Shown one piece after another: positions 45,231-55,684 of a stretch of 64,000 nt of DNA. A model generated the notes under the pieces. It was not told where the DNA came from, searched no databases, and worked only from the letters and a program-made list of their open reading frames with translations. Made by a program: the position numbers and the translations under genes. The DNA is from Nereida sp. MMG025 (GTDB lineage: Bacteria > Pseudomonadota > Alphaproteobacteria > Rhodobacterales > Rhodobacteraceae), in the NCBI RefSeq assembly GCF_021654165.1, contig NZ_JAKFZN010000001.1, forward strand, positions 310,001 through 374,000. Direction: 5' to 3'. Within the stretch, counting starts at the first letter, position 1, and every line of letters begins with the position of its first letter.

Positions 45231-46696
45231 CAGCTCTCAAACTGGTCCGCGATCAGGCGGTTCAACGCCATCACGCCCCACCCTGTTGCCCCTTTGGGCG
45301 CGTAGGTCGTATCGGCCTTTACGCTTGCAACACCTGCGATGTCCAAGTGGATCCACGGCGTGTCGTCTTTGACAAACCGCTGCAAAAATTGTGCCGCCGT
45401 GATCGACCCTGCGCCGCGCCCTCCTACGTTTTTCATATCCGCCAGCTGTGACTTGATCAGCTTGTCATAGGAAGGGCCCATTGGCATCCGCCACGCCCCT
45501 TCGTTTTCGGCGCTGGCCGCGGCCAGAAAATCATTGGCAAGCGTGTCATCATTTGAAAAGACGCCCGCGTTTTCATGTCCCAAACCGATGATAATCGCGC
45601 CTGTCAGTGTGGCCAGATTGATCACGCCTGTTGGCTTGAAACGCTCTTGCGCGTACCACAAGACATCAGCCAGAACGAGGCGCCCTTCGGCGTCGGTGTT
45701 GATAATCTCAACTGTGTCGCCTTTCATAGATCGAACAATATCACCGGGCCTGGTCGCGTTACCACTGGGCATGTTTTCCACTAATCCAACAAGTCCGACA
45801 ACATTGGCCTTTGCTTTGCGCATCGCCAGTGTCTTCATCACACCAGCCACAACGCCCGCGCCGCCCATGTCCATGGTCATGTCTTCCATGCCGCCCGCGG
45901 GCTTGAGGCTGATGCCGCCCGTATCAAAGACGACCCCCTTACCGACAAAGGCAAACGGCGCTTCATCGCCGCCGCCATTCCATTTCATCACCACCACTTT
46001 GGACGGGCTGTCGCTGCCTTGGCCAACACTCAGCAAGGTGCGCATGCCAAGTTTTTCCAACTCAGGCTCGTCCAGCACTTCGACCTCAAGACCCAGAGTT
46101 TCCAATGCCTTTAGGCGGTCCGCGAACTCTGTCGTTGTCAGAATATTTGCAGGCTCGGCCACCAGATCACGGGTGAAGAACACGCCTTCGGCCACGGCGC
46201 GCAAAGCCTCTAACTTTGCGGTTTCCTCATCCGGTTTGGAGACCATGACCTGCACTGCCCCCATCTGGGTCGGCTCGGACGATTTGTGGTCTTGGAAATT
46301 ATAGGCCCGCAGCATCACCCCCAACGCCAGTTGATCGGCGTGTTTAAGGTTTCCCGCAAGAACGGTGAGTGGTGACTTGCCCATGGTTTTGCCCAAGGAC
46401 ACGCCTGCTTTGCGTGCCTCGTCTTGCGATGGGCGACGGTCCAGTTTGATCACATGCACCGATTGCGCCACCACGCCAGAGGGGAATCGCAGTGTTTGCA
46501 GGCCACCCACTTCCATATCATCGAACTGTTCGCTGTCCGCAAACCGCTCTACCGCGCCTTTCAACAGGCGGTTCAGACGCCGCGCTGTTTGATCCAGCTT
46601 GCCCGAACTTGCGACGCAGACTGCAAGATGCCCTTCGCGTTCGGCGATTTCATCAAGCGATGTCTCGATAAAGCTCAGATCAACGGGTGTGGTCAT
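45230..46696 (-). CDS. pepA: Leucyl aminopeptidase (M17)
   Basis: 488 residues from ATG 46696 (AGGA upstream). The M17 active-site signature is NTDAEGRLVLADVL, preceded by GKGVVFDTGGISLKPAGGM with the metal-binding Asp residues, and followed by ATLTGAI. A hexameric cytosolic aminopeptidase with two metal ions. Divergent from lptF with a 180-bp gap that shows no special structure. Confidence 0.96.
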   Translation of the reverse strand: MTTPVDLSFIETSLDEIAEREGHLAVCVASSGKLDQTARRLNRLLKGAVERFADSEQFDDMEVGGLQTLRFPSGVVAQSVHVIKLDRRPSQDEARKAGVSLGKTMGKSPLTVLAGNLKHADQLALGVMLRAYNFQDHKSSEPTQMGAVQVMVSKPDEETAKLEALRAVAEGVFFTRDLVAEPANILTTTEFADRLKALETLGLEVEVLDEPELEKLGMRTLLSVGQGSDSPSKVVVMKWNGGGDEAPFAFVGKGVVFDTGGISLKPAGGMEDMTMDMGGAGVVAGVMKTLAMRKAKANVVGLVGLVENMPSGNATRPGDIVRSMKGDTVEIINTDAEGRLVLADVLWYAQERFKPTGVINLATLTGAIIIGLGHENAGVFSNDDTLANDFLAAASAENEGAWRMPMGPSYDKLIKSQLADMKNVGGRGAGSITAAQFLQRFVKDDTPWIHLDIAGVASVKADTTYAPKGATGWGVMALNRLIADQFES

Positions 46697-46876
46697 GGGA
46701 ATATGTCCTGTGGCTAGAGAATTGGCATTTGCAGCGCGCAAGCGTCGGCAGCGTTTCGCCTTATACCTAATGCAGCCCCCGGGCTTTGACCAGAAACGAG
46801 TTTCACACCCGTGCCGCATGGTTTACAACGCCCTTAATTGTCTGCCGACACCCACCTGACAGGAGCATTGGCGCCC

Positions 46877-48001
46877 ATGCCCCGCTTTGACCGTTACCTG
46901 CTGTCCCAATTGATGGTGGTGTTCGGATTTTTCAGCCTTGTTCTGGTTTTCGTCTACTGGATCAACCGGGCGGTTGTGCTGTTTGATCAACTGATTGCAG
47001 ACGGGCAATCGGCGGTGGTATTTTTGGAATTCACGGCCCTGACCCTGCCCAATGCCATACGGCTGGTTTTGCCCATCGCCGCGGTGGCAGCCAGCATCTA
47101 TGTCACCAATCGTATGTCATCTGAAAGTGAATTGGTGGTGGTGCAGGCCACAGGGTTTTCACCTTATCGCATGGCCCGCCCGATCATCACCTTTGGTGTG
47201 ACCGTTGCTTTGCTTTTATCGGTGCTGACGCATTTTTTGGTGCCCATAAGCTCTGGCCGTCTTGCCGACCGCACCAGCGAGATTTCCCAGAATGTCACCG
47301 CGCGTTTGTTATCCGAAGGCCGCTTTCAACACCCGACCGACGGTGTGACGATCTATATTCGCGAGGTGACGTCGAATGGCGAGCTGAAGGGTTTGTTTCT
47401 GTCTGACAATCGCACACCTGATCGCCGCGTGACGTATACCGCACGGTCTGCGCTGCTTGTGCGGTCAGACACCGGGCCAAAGCTGGTCATGTTTGATGGG
47501 CAGGCCCAGGCGCTGACCGTCGAAACACGCCGGCTGTCCATCACGTCCTTCAGCGATTTTGCCTACGATATCGGCGGGCTGATTGACGACACCGATGATA
47601 CGGCCCGTTCGTTCCGAGAGATGCCCACAATTGATCTGATCAACCCGTCCCCCGCCATTTTGGCAGAGGCGAACCGCACGCGGGGCACCTTGGTGCAGGA
47701 AGGCCATTCGCGCTTTACCCAACCGCTCTTTGCGCTTGTCGGTGCGCTGATCGGGTTTGCCACGCTGATGGTCGGCAGTTTCAGCCGCTTCGGGGTGTGG
47801 CGGCAGGTGAATTTCGCTGTGTTTCTGATCATCGCACTTAAACTGATTGAAAATAAGCTGACCGATCAGGTGGAAACCAATCCCGATCAATGGATGCTGA
47901 TGTATCTGCCCACGGGCTTGGGGCTGGCCGCAGCCTATGGCTTGCTCTGGCTGTCCACAAAACCCACGCTTTTCGTCCGCCGCAAAAGGGGGATGGCATG
48001 A
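46877..48001 (+). CDS. lptF: LPS export permease LptF
   Basis: 374 residues from ATG 46877 (AGGAG upstream at a slightly long spacing). LptF/LptG topology: three N-terminal helices, a periplasmic jellyroll domain (~130-260) and three C-terminal helices. MSSESELVVVQATGFSPYRM is the conserved coupling-helix region. With LptG and LptB it extracts LPS from the inner membrane. Its stop overlaps the lptG start (ATGA). Confidence 0.95.
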   Translation: MPRFDRYLLSQLMVVFGFFSLVLVFVYWINRAVVLFDQLIADGQSAVVFLEFTALTLPNAIRLVLPIAAVAASIYVTNRMSSESELVVVQATGFSPYRMARPIITFGVTVALLLSVLTHFLVPISSGRLADRTSEISQNVTARLLSEGRFQHPTDGVTIYIREVTSNGELKGLFLSDNRTPDRRVTYTARSALLVRSDTGPKLVMFDGQAQALTVETRRLSITSFSDFAYDIGGLIDDTDDTARSFREMPTIDLINPSPAILAEANRTRGTLVQEGHSRFTQPLFALVGALIGFATLMVGSFSRFGVWRQVNFAVFLIIALKLIENKLTDQVETNPDQWMLMYLPTGLGLAAAYGLLWLSTKPTLFVRRKRGMA

Positions 48002-49095
48002 GGCTGCATCTCTATTTCGCGCTAAAGTTCTTGCGCAGTTTTTTGGTTGTGACGTTCATTTTCTTCGTGATCTTGATGCTGATTGATCTGGTCGAACAGT
48101 TGCGCCGCTATTCGGGCGAAAACGTCAGTTTTGCCGATACCATCGGGTTGTCGGTGCTCAACGTGCCAACGGCGATCTATACCATCCTGCCGCTGTTGAC
48201 GATCATCGCAACTGTCACCTTGTTTCTGGGCCTGTCGCGCACGTCGGAATTGGTGGTGACACGTGCGGCGGGCCGGTCCGCTTTGCGATCGCTGATGTCG
48301 CCTGTGTTGGTCGCGGGACTTGTGGGCGTGATTGCCATTGCTGCGTTCAACCCCATCGTTGCCGCCACGCAAAAGCAATACGAGCTGCGTTCGGCACAAT
48401 TCAAAGATGATACCGCCTCGGTGCTGTCAATTTCCGATGAAGGGCTGTGGTTGCGTCAGGGCGGGGATGCAGGCCAAACGGTGATCCGCGCGGTGCGCGC
48501 CAATCTTGACGGAACCACGCTGCAAAATGTGACGTTTCTGACCTTCTCGCCAGATGGCACCCCGACCCGCCGCATCGAAGCCGATAGCGCAACACTGACG
48601 CTTGGCGCGTGGACCTTGTTGAATGCAAAAGAGTGGGAGCTGACAGGCCGCTTAAACCCCGAACAGGCCGCACGCACCTACGCAAGCCTTGCCGTGGCCA
48701 CCGATCTGACCCGCGACCGTATTCAGGACAGTTTCGGCACGCCAAGCGCCATTCCGATCTGGGAATTGCCCACCTTCATTTCTGATCTGGAACGCGCGGG
48801 GTTTTCGGCGCAAAGTCATCGCATCTGGTATCAGATGGAACTGGCATTGCCGCTCTTTTTGATCGCGATGGTAATGATTGGGGCCGGGTTCACGATGCGG
48901 CATGTGCGGTTTGGAAAGACGGGGCAAATGGTGTTGATGGCGATCTTAACGGGGTTTGGGCTCTATTTTGTGCGCAACTTTGCCCAGGTGCTTGGGGAAA
49001 ACGGCCAAATCCCGATCCTGCTGGCCGCTTGGGCGCCGCCTATCGCAGGCATCTGCGGCTCGCTGGCGTTGTTGCTGCATCTGGAGGACGGCTGA
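47998..49095 (+). CDS. lptG: LPS export permease LptG
   Basis: 365 residues from ATG 47998. Same topology as LptF, with LSRTSELVVTRAAGRSALRS as coupling region and the C-terminal triple-helix block (IAMVMIGAGFTMRHVRFGK). Translationally coupled to lptF and, by one base, to lptD. The order lptF-lptG-lptD-surA-pdxA-rsmA is common in alphaproteobacteria. Confidence 0.95.
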   Translation: MRLHLYFALKFLRSFLVVTFIFFVILMLIDLVEQLRRYSGENVSFADTIGLSVLNVPTAIYTILPLLTIIATVTLFLGLSRTSELVVTRAAGRSALRSLMSPVLVAGLVGVIAIAAFNPIVAATQKQYELRSAQFKDDTASVLSISDEGLWLRQGGDAGQTVIRAVRANLDGTTLQNVTFLTFSPDGTPTRRIEADSATLTLGAWTLLNAKEWELTGRLNPEQAARTYASLAVATDLTRDRIQDSFGTPSAIPIWELPTFISDLERAGFSAQSHRIWYQMELALPLFLIAMVMIGAGFTMRHVRFGKTGQMVLMAILTGFGLYFVRNFAQVLGENGQIPILLAAWAPPIAGICGSLALLLHLEDG

Positions 49096-51215
49096 TGCGC
49101 TGGCTTTGGGCGCTTGCGCTGATCTTTGCGACGACAACCGCACAGGCGCAGCAAGCAATCCTTGTCGCGGATGCGATGACCATCGAAGGACGCGACCGCC
49201 TTGTGGCGACAGGCAATGTCGAAATTCTTTATGAGACAACCCGCGTGAAAGCCACACGCGTGACATATGATCAAACCACCGACACGCTTCAGATCGACGG
49301 GCCGATCACCTTGATCGATGGCGACACATTGATTGTCATCGCCGATCAGGCACAGCTATCGGACGACCTGCGCAACGGTGTCTTGTCGGGTGCGCGTATC
49401 GTTCTGGCCGAGCAGCTTCAGCTTGCCGCCCTTGAGGTGAACCGCGTTGATGGCCGTTACACGCAGCTTTACAAGGTCAGCGCCTCGTCTTGTCATGTGT
49501 GCGGCCCCGATGATCAACCGTTGTGGCAAATCCGTGCCAAACGCGTTGTCCACGACCAGCTTGAACGCCAACTCTATTTCGACAATGTGCAACTGCGGGT
49601 GCTGGATGTGCCGGTGTTCTGGCTGCCCCGCATGCGGTTGCCCGATCCAACGCTTGACCGCGCCCGCGGCTTTATGGTGCCGCGCCTGCGCACAACGTCA
49701 CAACTGGGAACGGGTCTGAAAATTCCCTATTTCATTCCTATTGGCGATGATAAGGATCTGACACTCACCCCTTACCTTTCGTCCAAGACAACCACGCTGG
49801 AGTTCCGCTATCGCCAAGCCTTTGTCAAAGGGGACATCAACTTTGTTGGCGCGGTGACCAACGATGATCTTTTGAACGACAATCGCGGCTATATCTTCGG
49901 CCAAGGCCAGTTTGATTTGGCGCGTGGCTATACGCTTACCTTCGATCTGGAAGTCACCAGCGACGATGCCTATTTGCTGGACTATGGCTATTCCAGCAAA
50001 GACCGTCTGGACAGTGCCATTTCTATTGCACGCACCCGCAGCGACGACACATTCGACGCGACGTTGACCTATTACAAAACACTGCGCGCAGGGGAACAAA
50101 CCGATGCTTTGCCGCCACTGGTCGGCGATGTGCGATATAACACACGGCTGCGCCCTGCGCGGTTCGGGGGCACGCTTGATCTGGGTGCAGCGATCCACGG
50201 CCACAACCGGTTCGATGACACCGATGCCACGCTGACAGATGCCAACGGACGTGATGTGGCACGGCTTTCGGCCGAAGCGATATACCAACGCGACTGGCTG
50301 CTGAACGGCGGGGTTTTGTTGGGGCTGGATCTGGGCTTGAGGGTTGATGCCTATAACGTCGGGCAAGATCCGAACTTCCAAGGCACGCAAGTGCGCAGCA
50401 CACCCGCTGCGGCATTGACCTTGCGCTATCCCCTGCACAAGTGGGGACGGACTGGAATTTCGCATCTGATCGAACCTGTGGTGCACCTTGCGTGGTCGGA
50501 TACGGATGGCGATGATGTGTTCAACGAAGACAGCACGCGTGTCAGTTTTGACGAAGGCAATCTTTATGCGCTCAACCGCTTTGCGGGTGTTGATGCGCAA
50601 GAAGTCGGCGCACGCGCGACCCTTGGGTTGGGCTACACCCGCATTGATCCAAACGGATGGACACTATCGGCCGCTGTCGGGCGCAGCTACCGCTCCGATG
50701 ACCATAACCAATTTACAGTCTCATCGGGGCTGGACGGTAAACGCTCTGACTGGTTGACCACACTTCAGATCAAAAACCGCAATGGGTTGTCACTGACCAA
50801 CCGCGCGATCTTTGACGATGATCTGTCGCTGACCCGCAATGACCTGCGTATTGATTGGCGCAACGAGCTGTGGACCCTGGCAAGCACCTATTACTGGTCC
50901 ATCGACGATCCCGCACTGGCGCCCGCCCAGACCGAATTTTCCGAACTGACACTGGACGCAGGCTACAAATTCAACCGCTATTGGACGGGACTGGCCGATC
51001 TGCGCTATGACTTCAACGCAGATGAAGCCGCAAGCGCGGGACTGGGCCTGCGCTACGAAAACGAATGTATCTTGGTGAATATGGGCCTATCACGGCGATT
51101 TACTGAAACCACAACCTTGAACCCAACGACGGATTTTGATTTGTCGGTTTCACTAAAAGGGTTCAGCACAGGCGGTGCGCGTGGCACGGTCGACACCGCA
51201 CATCGTTGCAACTGA
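49095..51215 (+). CDS. lptD: LPS-assembly outer-membrane protein LptD
   Basis: 706 residues from ATG 49095. The signal peptide is MRWLWALALIFATTTAQA. An LptA/OstA-like periplasmic domain spans about 25-180, and the beta-barrel fills the rest. The CHVCG pair near residue 137 and a later Cys (YENECILVN), plus a near-C-terminal Cys, could form the disulfides usual for LptD. It inserts LPS into the outer leaflet with LptE. Stop at 51215; surA starts 28 bp on. Confidence 0.95.
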   Translation: MRWLWALALIFATTTAQAQQAILVADAMTIEGRDRLVATGNVEILYETTRVKATRVTYDQTTDTLQIDGPITLIDGDTLIVIADQAQLSDDLRNGVLSGARIVLAEQLQLAALEVNRVDGRYTQLYKVSASSCHVCGPDDQPLWQIRAKRVVHDQLERQLYFDNVQLRVLDVPVFWLPRMRLPDPTLDRARGFMVPRLRTTSQLGTGLKIPYFIPIGDDKDLTLTPYLSSKTTTLEFRYRQAFVKGDINFVGAVTNDDLLNDNRGYIFGQGQFDLARGYTLTFDLEVTSDDAYLLDYGYSSKDRLDSAISIARTRSDDTFDATLTYYKTLRAGEQTDALPPLVGDVRYNTRLRPARFGGTLDLGAAIHGHNRFDDTDATLTDANGRDVARLSAEAIYQRDWLLNGGVLLGLDLGLRVDAYNVGQDPNFQGTQVRSTPAAALTLRYPLHKWGRTGISHLIEPVVHLAWSDTDGDDVFNEDSTRVSFDEGNLYALNRFAGVDAQEVGARATLGLGYTRIDPNGWTLSAAVGRSYRSDDHNQFTVSSGLDGKRSDWLTTLQIKNRNGLSLTNRAIFDDDLSLTRNDLRIDWRNELWTLASTYYWSIDDPALAPAQTEFSELTLDAGYKFNRYWTGLADLRYDFNADEAASAGLGLRYENECILVNMGLSRRFTETTTLNPTTDFDLSVSLKGFSTGGARGTVDTAHRCN

Positions 51216-51242
51216 CCTGATGGCAGAGCAAAGGACAACACA

Positions 51243-52490
51243 GTGACCTCTAAATCTACAGGCCGCCTGACCCCACTGCGCCGCTTCACTGCTTTGATCA
51301 CAGTGATATGCGCGTTGATGACAGCCCCCGTCGCGGTGGCGCAAAACAACCCCTTCGCCACGGCGATCAAAGTCAACGATCGTGCGATCACCTATTATGA
51401 GCTGGACCAGCGCGCGCGCTTTATCCGCCTTCTCAATGCCCCGGGCGATCCCGAGACCGTCGCACGCGAACAGCTGATTGAAGAACGTCTCAAGCAAGAG
51501 GCAATGGCGCGTGCAGGCATCCAGCCCACACCAGAAGAAGTGTCTGGCGGCATGGAAGAATTTGCGGCCCGCGCGAACCTGAGCGCTGAACAATTTGTCG
51601 CCGCTCTGCGCCAAGGCGGGGTGGATGAAGAATCCTTTCGTGATTTTGTATCGGTCGGTCTGGGCTGGCGGCAATTTGTCGGCCAACGCTTTGCGCCACG
51701 CGCCCAAGTGACCGAAGCCGAGATTGACCGCCGCGTGGCCCAGGCAGGATCAGGCGGTGGATTGCGGGTGCTGCTGTCAGAGATCGTGCTGCCAAACGTG
51801 CCCCAACTGGCCGAACAAAGCCGTGCCCGTGCAGAACGTGCGGCGCGTGTGACATCCATTTCCGAATTTTCCGCGCTTGCACGGGAGTTTTCATTTTCAC
51901 CATCGCGCGCGCGCGGTGGGCGTTTGGACTGGGCGCCGCTTTCCAACTATCCACCACAGTTGGGCCAACTACTTTTGGGCCTGTCACCGGGTGAAACAAC
52001 ACAGCCGCTGAATGCAGGACAGGCCTTGGTCGTCCTTCAATTGCGCGACATTGAAGAAACACCCTCTGCCCCTGCGGAAATCGCTGCTGTGGATTATGCC
52101 GCTTACTACATTCCCGGCGGGCGCACCGCCGAAACACTGGCACAGGCCAAACGCATCCGGTCGCGTGTTGACACCTGCGATGATCTCTACGGGATTGCAA
52201 AGGGCCAACCAGACGAGGTGCTGGAACGCGGCGCCCTGCCCCCATCAGAGGTTCCACAGGATATCGCGCTGGAACTGGCCAAACTGGACGATGGAGAGGT
52301 GTCGACAAATCTGACCCGCGCCAATGGCCAAACGCTGGTGTTTTTGATGCTCTGCGGGCGCACGACGGCCCTTGGTGAGGATGCAGACCGCGAAAGCATT
52401 CGCAACGCGCTGTTTAACGAGCGTGTGGAACGTCTGGCCGAAGGCTTCTTGGCCGATCTTGAGGCCGACGCATTGATCCGTGAACAGTAA
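51243..52490 (+). CDS. surA: Periplasmic chaperone SurA / peptidyl-prolyl isomerase
   Basis: 415 residues with a signal peptide (LITVICALMTAPVAVAQ). A SurA-N helical domain with EQLIEERLKQEAMARAGI, one parvulin-like segment (ARVTSISEFSALAREFSFSP; LGQLLLGLSPGETTQPL) and a C-terminal helix. It delivers outer-membrane proteins, including LptD, to the BAM complex. Isomerase activity is uncertain. It overlaps pdxA by 11 bp. Confidence 0.88.
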   Translation: MTSKSTGRLTPLRRFTALITVICALMTAPVAVAQNNPFATAIKVNDRAITYYELDQRARFIRLLNAPGDPETVAREQLIEERLKQEAMARAGIQPTPEEVSGGMEEFAARANLSAEQFVAALRQGGVDEESFRDFVSVGLGWRQFVGQRFAPRAQVTEAEIDRRVAQAGSGGGLRVLLSEIVLPNVPQLAEQSRARAERAARVTSISEFSALAREFSFSPSRARGGRLDWAPLSNYPPQLGQLLLGLSPGETTQPLNAGQALVVLQLRDIEETPSAPAEIAAVDYAAYYIPGGRTAETLAQAKRIRSRVDTCDDLYGIAKGQPDEVLERGALPPSEVPQDIALELAKLDDGEVSTNLTRANGQTLVFLMLCGRTTALGEDADRESIRNALFNERVERLAEGFLADLEADALIREQ

Positions 52491-53451
52491 ACCCACACCG
52501 CCTGTTGCGTTGACCTGCGGCGAGCCTGCGGGCATCGGCGCGGAAATCACCATCAAGGCGTGGACGGCGCTGCAAGGCGATGTGCCGTTTTTCTGGATAG
52601 GGGATCCACGTCATCTGCCCCAAGGCACCGCCTTTCAGGTCATCACCGATCCGCTGGAGGCGCGCACAGCAACATCGCTGCCCGTGCTGCCCCACGCCTT
52701 TGATGGCCATGCCACGCCGGGCCTTCCAGATCAGGCAAACGCGCAAGGTGTGATAGACGTAATTGCGCGCGCTGTTGATCTGGTCAAAACGGGGCACGCC
52801 AGCGCCGTGTGCACCAATCCGATCCACAAAAAAGCGCTCAAGGATGGGGCCGATTTCGACTATCCCGGTCACACGGAATATCTAGCGGCACTGGCGGGCA
52901 CCGACCAAGTGGTGATGATGCTTGCCTGCGATGCGCTGCGGGTTGTGCCCGTGACCATCCATATTGCGTTGACCGATGTCCCTGACCAGCTGACCGCCGC
53001 CAAGTTGACCGACACGATACTGATCACCCATGCCGCCCTGCGCCGTGACTTCGGATTACCTGCGCCGCGCATTGCGGTGGCGGGGCTGAACCCGCACGCA
53101 GGCGAAGGTGGCGCGATGGGGAATGAAGAGATCGAAATGATCACACCAACGCTGGATGCGCTGCGCGGCCAAGGGCTGGACATCGCAGGGCCGCTTTCTG
53201 CGGATACGATGTTTCATGCCGCCGCGCGTGCGCGATATGATGTGGCCATCTGCATGTATCACGACCAGGCGCTGATCCCGATCAAGACGCTTGGTTTTGA
53301 CAGTGGGGTGAACGTCACGCTTGGCCTGCCATTTGTGCGCACCTCGCCCGATCATGGCACGGCATTTGATATTGCAGGCCAGGATATCGCGGATGCGACC
53401 AGCCTGATCCATGCCCTGCGCCAAGCCGCAGCAATGGCCGCGGCACGCTGA
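52480..53451 (+). CDS. pdxA: 4-hydroxythreonine-4-phosphate dehydrogenase
   Basis: 323 residues. PVALTCGEPAGIGAEI, YPGHTEYLA with the metal-binding His, GLNPHAGEGGAMGNEE and MYHDQALIPIKTLGFDSGVN are the PdxA motifs. It takes part in DXP-dependent pyridoxal phosphate synthesis. The start falls inside the surA 3' end. Confidence 0.96.
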   Translation: MNSKPTPPVALTCGEPAGIGAEITIKAWTALQGDVPFFWIGDPRHLPQGTAFQVITDPLEARTATSLPVLPHAFDGHATPGLPDQANAQGVIDVIARAVDLVKTGHASAVCTNPIHKKALKDGADFDYPGHTEYLAALAGTDQVVMMLACDALRVVPVTIHIALTDVPDQLTAAKLTDTILITHAALRRDFGLPAPRIAVAGLNPHAGEGGAMGNEEIEMITPTLDALRGQGLDIAGPLSADTMFHAAARARYDVAICMYHDQALIPIKTLGFDSGVNVTLGLPFVRTSPDHGTAFDIAGQDIADATSLIHALRQAAAMAAAR

Positions 53452-53454
53452 ACC

Positions 53455-54294
53455 ATGGGAACGATCGACAGCCTTCCACCCTTGCGCCAAGTGATTGCTG
53501 ACCATCAGCTATCGGCCAAGAAGTCGCTTGGTCAGAACTTTTTGCTGGACCTGAACCTGACTGCGAAAATTGCGCGGCAAGCAGGTGATTTAGCGGGCTG
53601 TGATGTGCTTGAGATTGGCCCCGGCCCAGGTGGGTTGACGCGCGGTTTGCTGGCAGAAGGCGCACGCCGTGTTCTGGCCATCGAAAAGGATGCGCGTTGC
53701 TTGCCTGCCTTGGCCGAAATCGCGCAGGCCTATCCAGACCGCCTTGAGGTCATCAACGGTGACGCGCTTGAGGTTGACCCCCTTGATCACCTCACACCGC
53801 CCATCCGCATCGCTGCGAACCTGCCCTATAATGTGGGCACCGAATTGTTGGTGCGTTGGCTGACCCCGCCACAGTGGCCACCCTTTTGGGACAGCCTGAC
53901 GCTGATGTTCCAAAAAGAAGTTGCTGAACGCGTTGTGGCAAAACCGGGCGCCAAGCAATACGGCCGCTTGGCGATCCTGTCGCAATGGCGCGCAGACGCG
54001 CGGATCGCCATGACCTTGCCGCCAGAGGCGTTTACCCCCCCGCCAAAAATCCATTCCGCCGTTGTTCACCTGACCGCTTTGCCTGAGCCGCGCTACCCCG
54101 CTGATCCCAAAATCCTGTCGCGTATTGTGGCGGCGGGATTCAACCAGCGGCGCAAGATGCTGCGCGCCTCTCTCAAAGGTCAGGCCCCCGACATCGAGGA
54201 CCGTCTGATCGCGGCAGGCATTCAACCGACAGACCGCGCCGAGACTGTGCATCTCGAACAATGGTGCGCGTTGGCGCGTGGGCTTGAAACGTGA
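53455..54294 (+). CDS. rsmA: 16S rRNA dimethyladenosine transferase
   Basis: 279 residues. [15 protein letters not shown], the SAM loop [14 protein letters not shown] and the catalytic NLPYNV are conserved. It dimethylates A1518 and A1519 of 16S rRNA. Three bp after pdxA; its stop overlaps the next start by 4 bp. Confidence 0.97.
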   Translation: MGTIDSLPPLRQVIADHQLSAKKSLGQNFLLDLNLTAKIARQAGDLAGCDVLEIGPGPGGLTRGLLAEGARRVLAIEKDARCLPALAEIAQAYPDRLEVINGDALEVDPLDHLTPPIRIAANLPYNVGTELLVRWLTPPQWPPFWDSLTLMFQKEVAERVVAKPGAKQYGRLAILSQWRADARIAMTLPPEAFTPPPKIHSAVVHLTALPEPRYPADPKILSRIVAAGFNQRRKMLRASLKGQAPDIEDRLIAAGIQPTDRAETVHLEQWCALARGLET

Positions 54295-54911
54295 GGGTCT
54301 GGATCAGACGCGGCGCCCTTCTGGTCTGGCCAATCGCTCTGATCCTTTATCTGTTTGCGCGTCCCATTCTGGCGGGACTGTTCCCGCCGATGTTCGGGCT
54401 GCAGCGCATCGCGCCGTCTGTGTGGACAGACACCACTGATCCGCAAATACACCAGCGTCTTGTGACAATGGTTGCGGCCAGTCACGCGCGGGTGGATCGT
54501 CTTTTTGGCGAAGTCAGCAGCGCCGCACGGGTGCTGATCTGCACAAGCGACGCCTGCAGCGCACGGCTCGGGGCACAAGGGCCACGTGGGATTGCCTATG
54601 GGACTTTTGTGATAAAACTGGCGCCGCGCGGTGTGGATGCCATCATCGTCACCCATGAGCTGACCCATATCGCGCGACGTCGCACTGTCCTAGGACCACT
54701 GAGATATCCGACACTCTGGCGCGAAGAAGGCATCGCTGAATGGGTTGCCAAAGGCCCCGCGCCATCAACCTGCACAGTCACAAAAGAGCTGCCTCAGGGC
54801 TACAGCGATCGTCATATGTGGAGGAATGATCTGGACCTTTATGCGCAGTCGCACTGCGCCATCAGCACGTTGATCCGCGCCCAAGGCGCAGATCAGGTTT
54901 TGCTGAACTAA
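54291..54911 (+). CDS. Membrane-anchored HELTH-motif putative metallopeptidase
   Basis: 206 residues. One N-terminal membrane helix (~10-30) precedes a domain with the zincin motif HELTH at 122-126. The EGIAEW motif lies twenty residues on, whose E146 is well placed as third zinc ligand, as in peptidase MA-like gluzincins. Two Cys pairs near 84-89 and later suit an extracytoplasmic fold. It ends the lpt-surA-pdxA-rsmA operon (ATGA overlap with rsmA). No named family is recognised. Confidence 0.75.
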   Translation: MRVWIRRGALLVWPIALILYLFARPILAGLFPPMFGLQRIAPSVWTDTTDPQIHQRLVTMVAASHARVDRLFGEVSSAARVLICTSDACSARLGAQGPRGIAYGTFVIKLAPRGVDAIIVTHELTHIARRRTVLGPLRYPTLWREEGIAEWVAKGPAPSTCTVTKELPQGYSDRHMWRNDLDLYAQSHCAISTLIRAQGADQVLLN

Positions 54912-54915
54912 GCCT

Positions 54916-55467
54916 TTATTCGGCAGCGTCCGGCGCAGGTGCTTCGGCTGGCGCGTCTGCCGGATCTTGTGTTTCGGCCTTGGGTTTGCGGGGGCGACGC
55001 GCACGTTTTGGTTTTTCCGCTTTGGCCTCTGCTTCGGGTGCATCGGCCTTGGCTTCTGGTGTTTCGACCAACCCGCCCTCTTCGGCAGCTTGTGCCTGCT
55101 CGCCGCTGCCATTGCTTTCGCGTTCCTGACGTTCGGCACGTTCACGATCACGTTGTTCCTGACGTTCGCGGTTCTGGCGTTCCTGCTCTTCGCGTTTGGC
55201 ATCTACCTCGCGCTGCGCTTCGCCCAAAATACGGGTGTAATGCTCGGCGTGTTGTTGGAATGCTTCCACGGCAACACGGTCGCCAGACAGCTGCGCGTCA
55301 CGGGCAAGCTGGTTGTATTTGTCGATGATCTGCTGCGGTGTTCCGCGAACTTTGCCTTCGGGTCCAGAGCTATCAAACACACGGTTGATGATATTGCCGC
55401 CAGACGGTCGATTGTTGTTGCGGTTTTTGTTCCGCGAACGGTTTTTGGAGGATCTCATAGGTCTCAA
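54916..55467 (-). CDS. DUF4167 protein
   Basis: 183 residues. The N-terminus is Arg/Asn-rich (MRSSKNRSRNKNRNN). The conserved core is VFDSSGPEGKVRGTPQQIIDKYNQLARDAQ with AEHYTRI, followed by a charged coiled stretch (~100-125) and a Glu/Ala/Lys/Pro tail. It is the DUF4167 family, probably RNA-binding by composition, function unknown. It lies beside prmC-prfA as in many alphaproteobacteria. The 217 bp between it and prmC hold nothing I can identify. Confidence 0.88.
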   Translation of the reverse strand: MRPMRSSKNRSRNKNRNNNRPSGGNIINRVFDSSGPEGKVRGTPQQIIDKYNQLARDAQLSGDRVAVEAFQQHAEHYTRILGEAQREVDAKREEQERQNRERQEQRDRERAERQERESNGSGEQAQAAEEGGLVETPEAKADAPEAEAKAEKPKRARRPRKPKAETQDPADAPAEAPAPDAAE

Positions 55468-55684
55468 TTCGCCCAGTTTATCGCGCAGCAGACGCGCGGT
55501 TATCTTGGTGACAGTTTTTCAGGGTGGTTCCTAAATTTGATCGCTTTTTTGAGCGTCATCCGAACCCATACTGTCAGCTTGGTATCACGCGGGAGGCAGG
55601 CCTCTTAACCGCTGATACCTCGTCAAACCATTTAACCGCCCCTAGGGCAAGCCAAAAACGTCAAAAACCGATCATCGGCGGTAT

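Noticed and set aside
55468-55684. Possible small RNA or gene in the gap between DUF4167 and prmC
   Set aside because: Short T runs and weak inverted repeats only; no promoter plus terminator pair and no coding frame of note.
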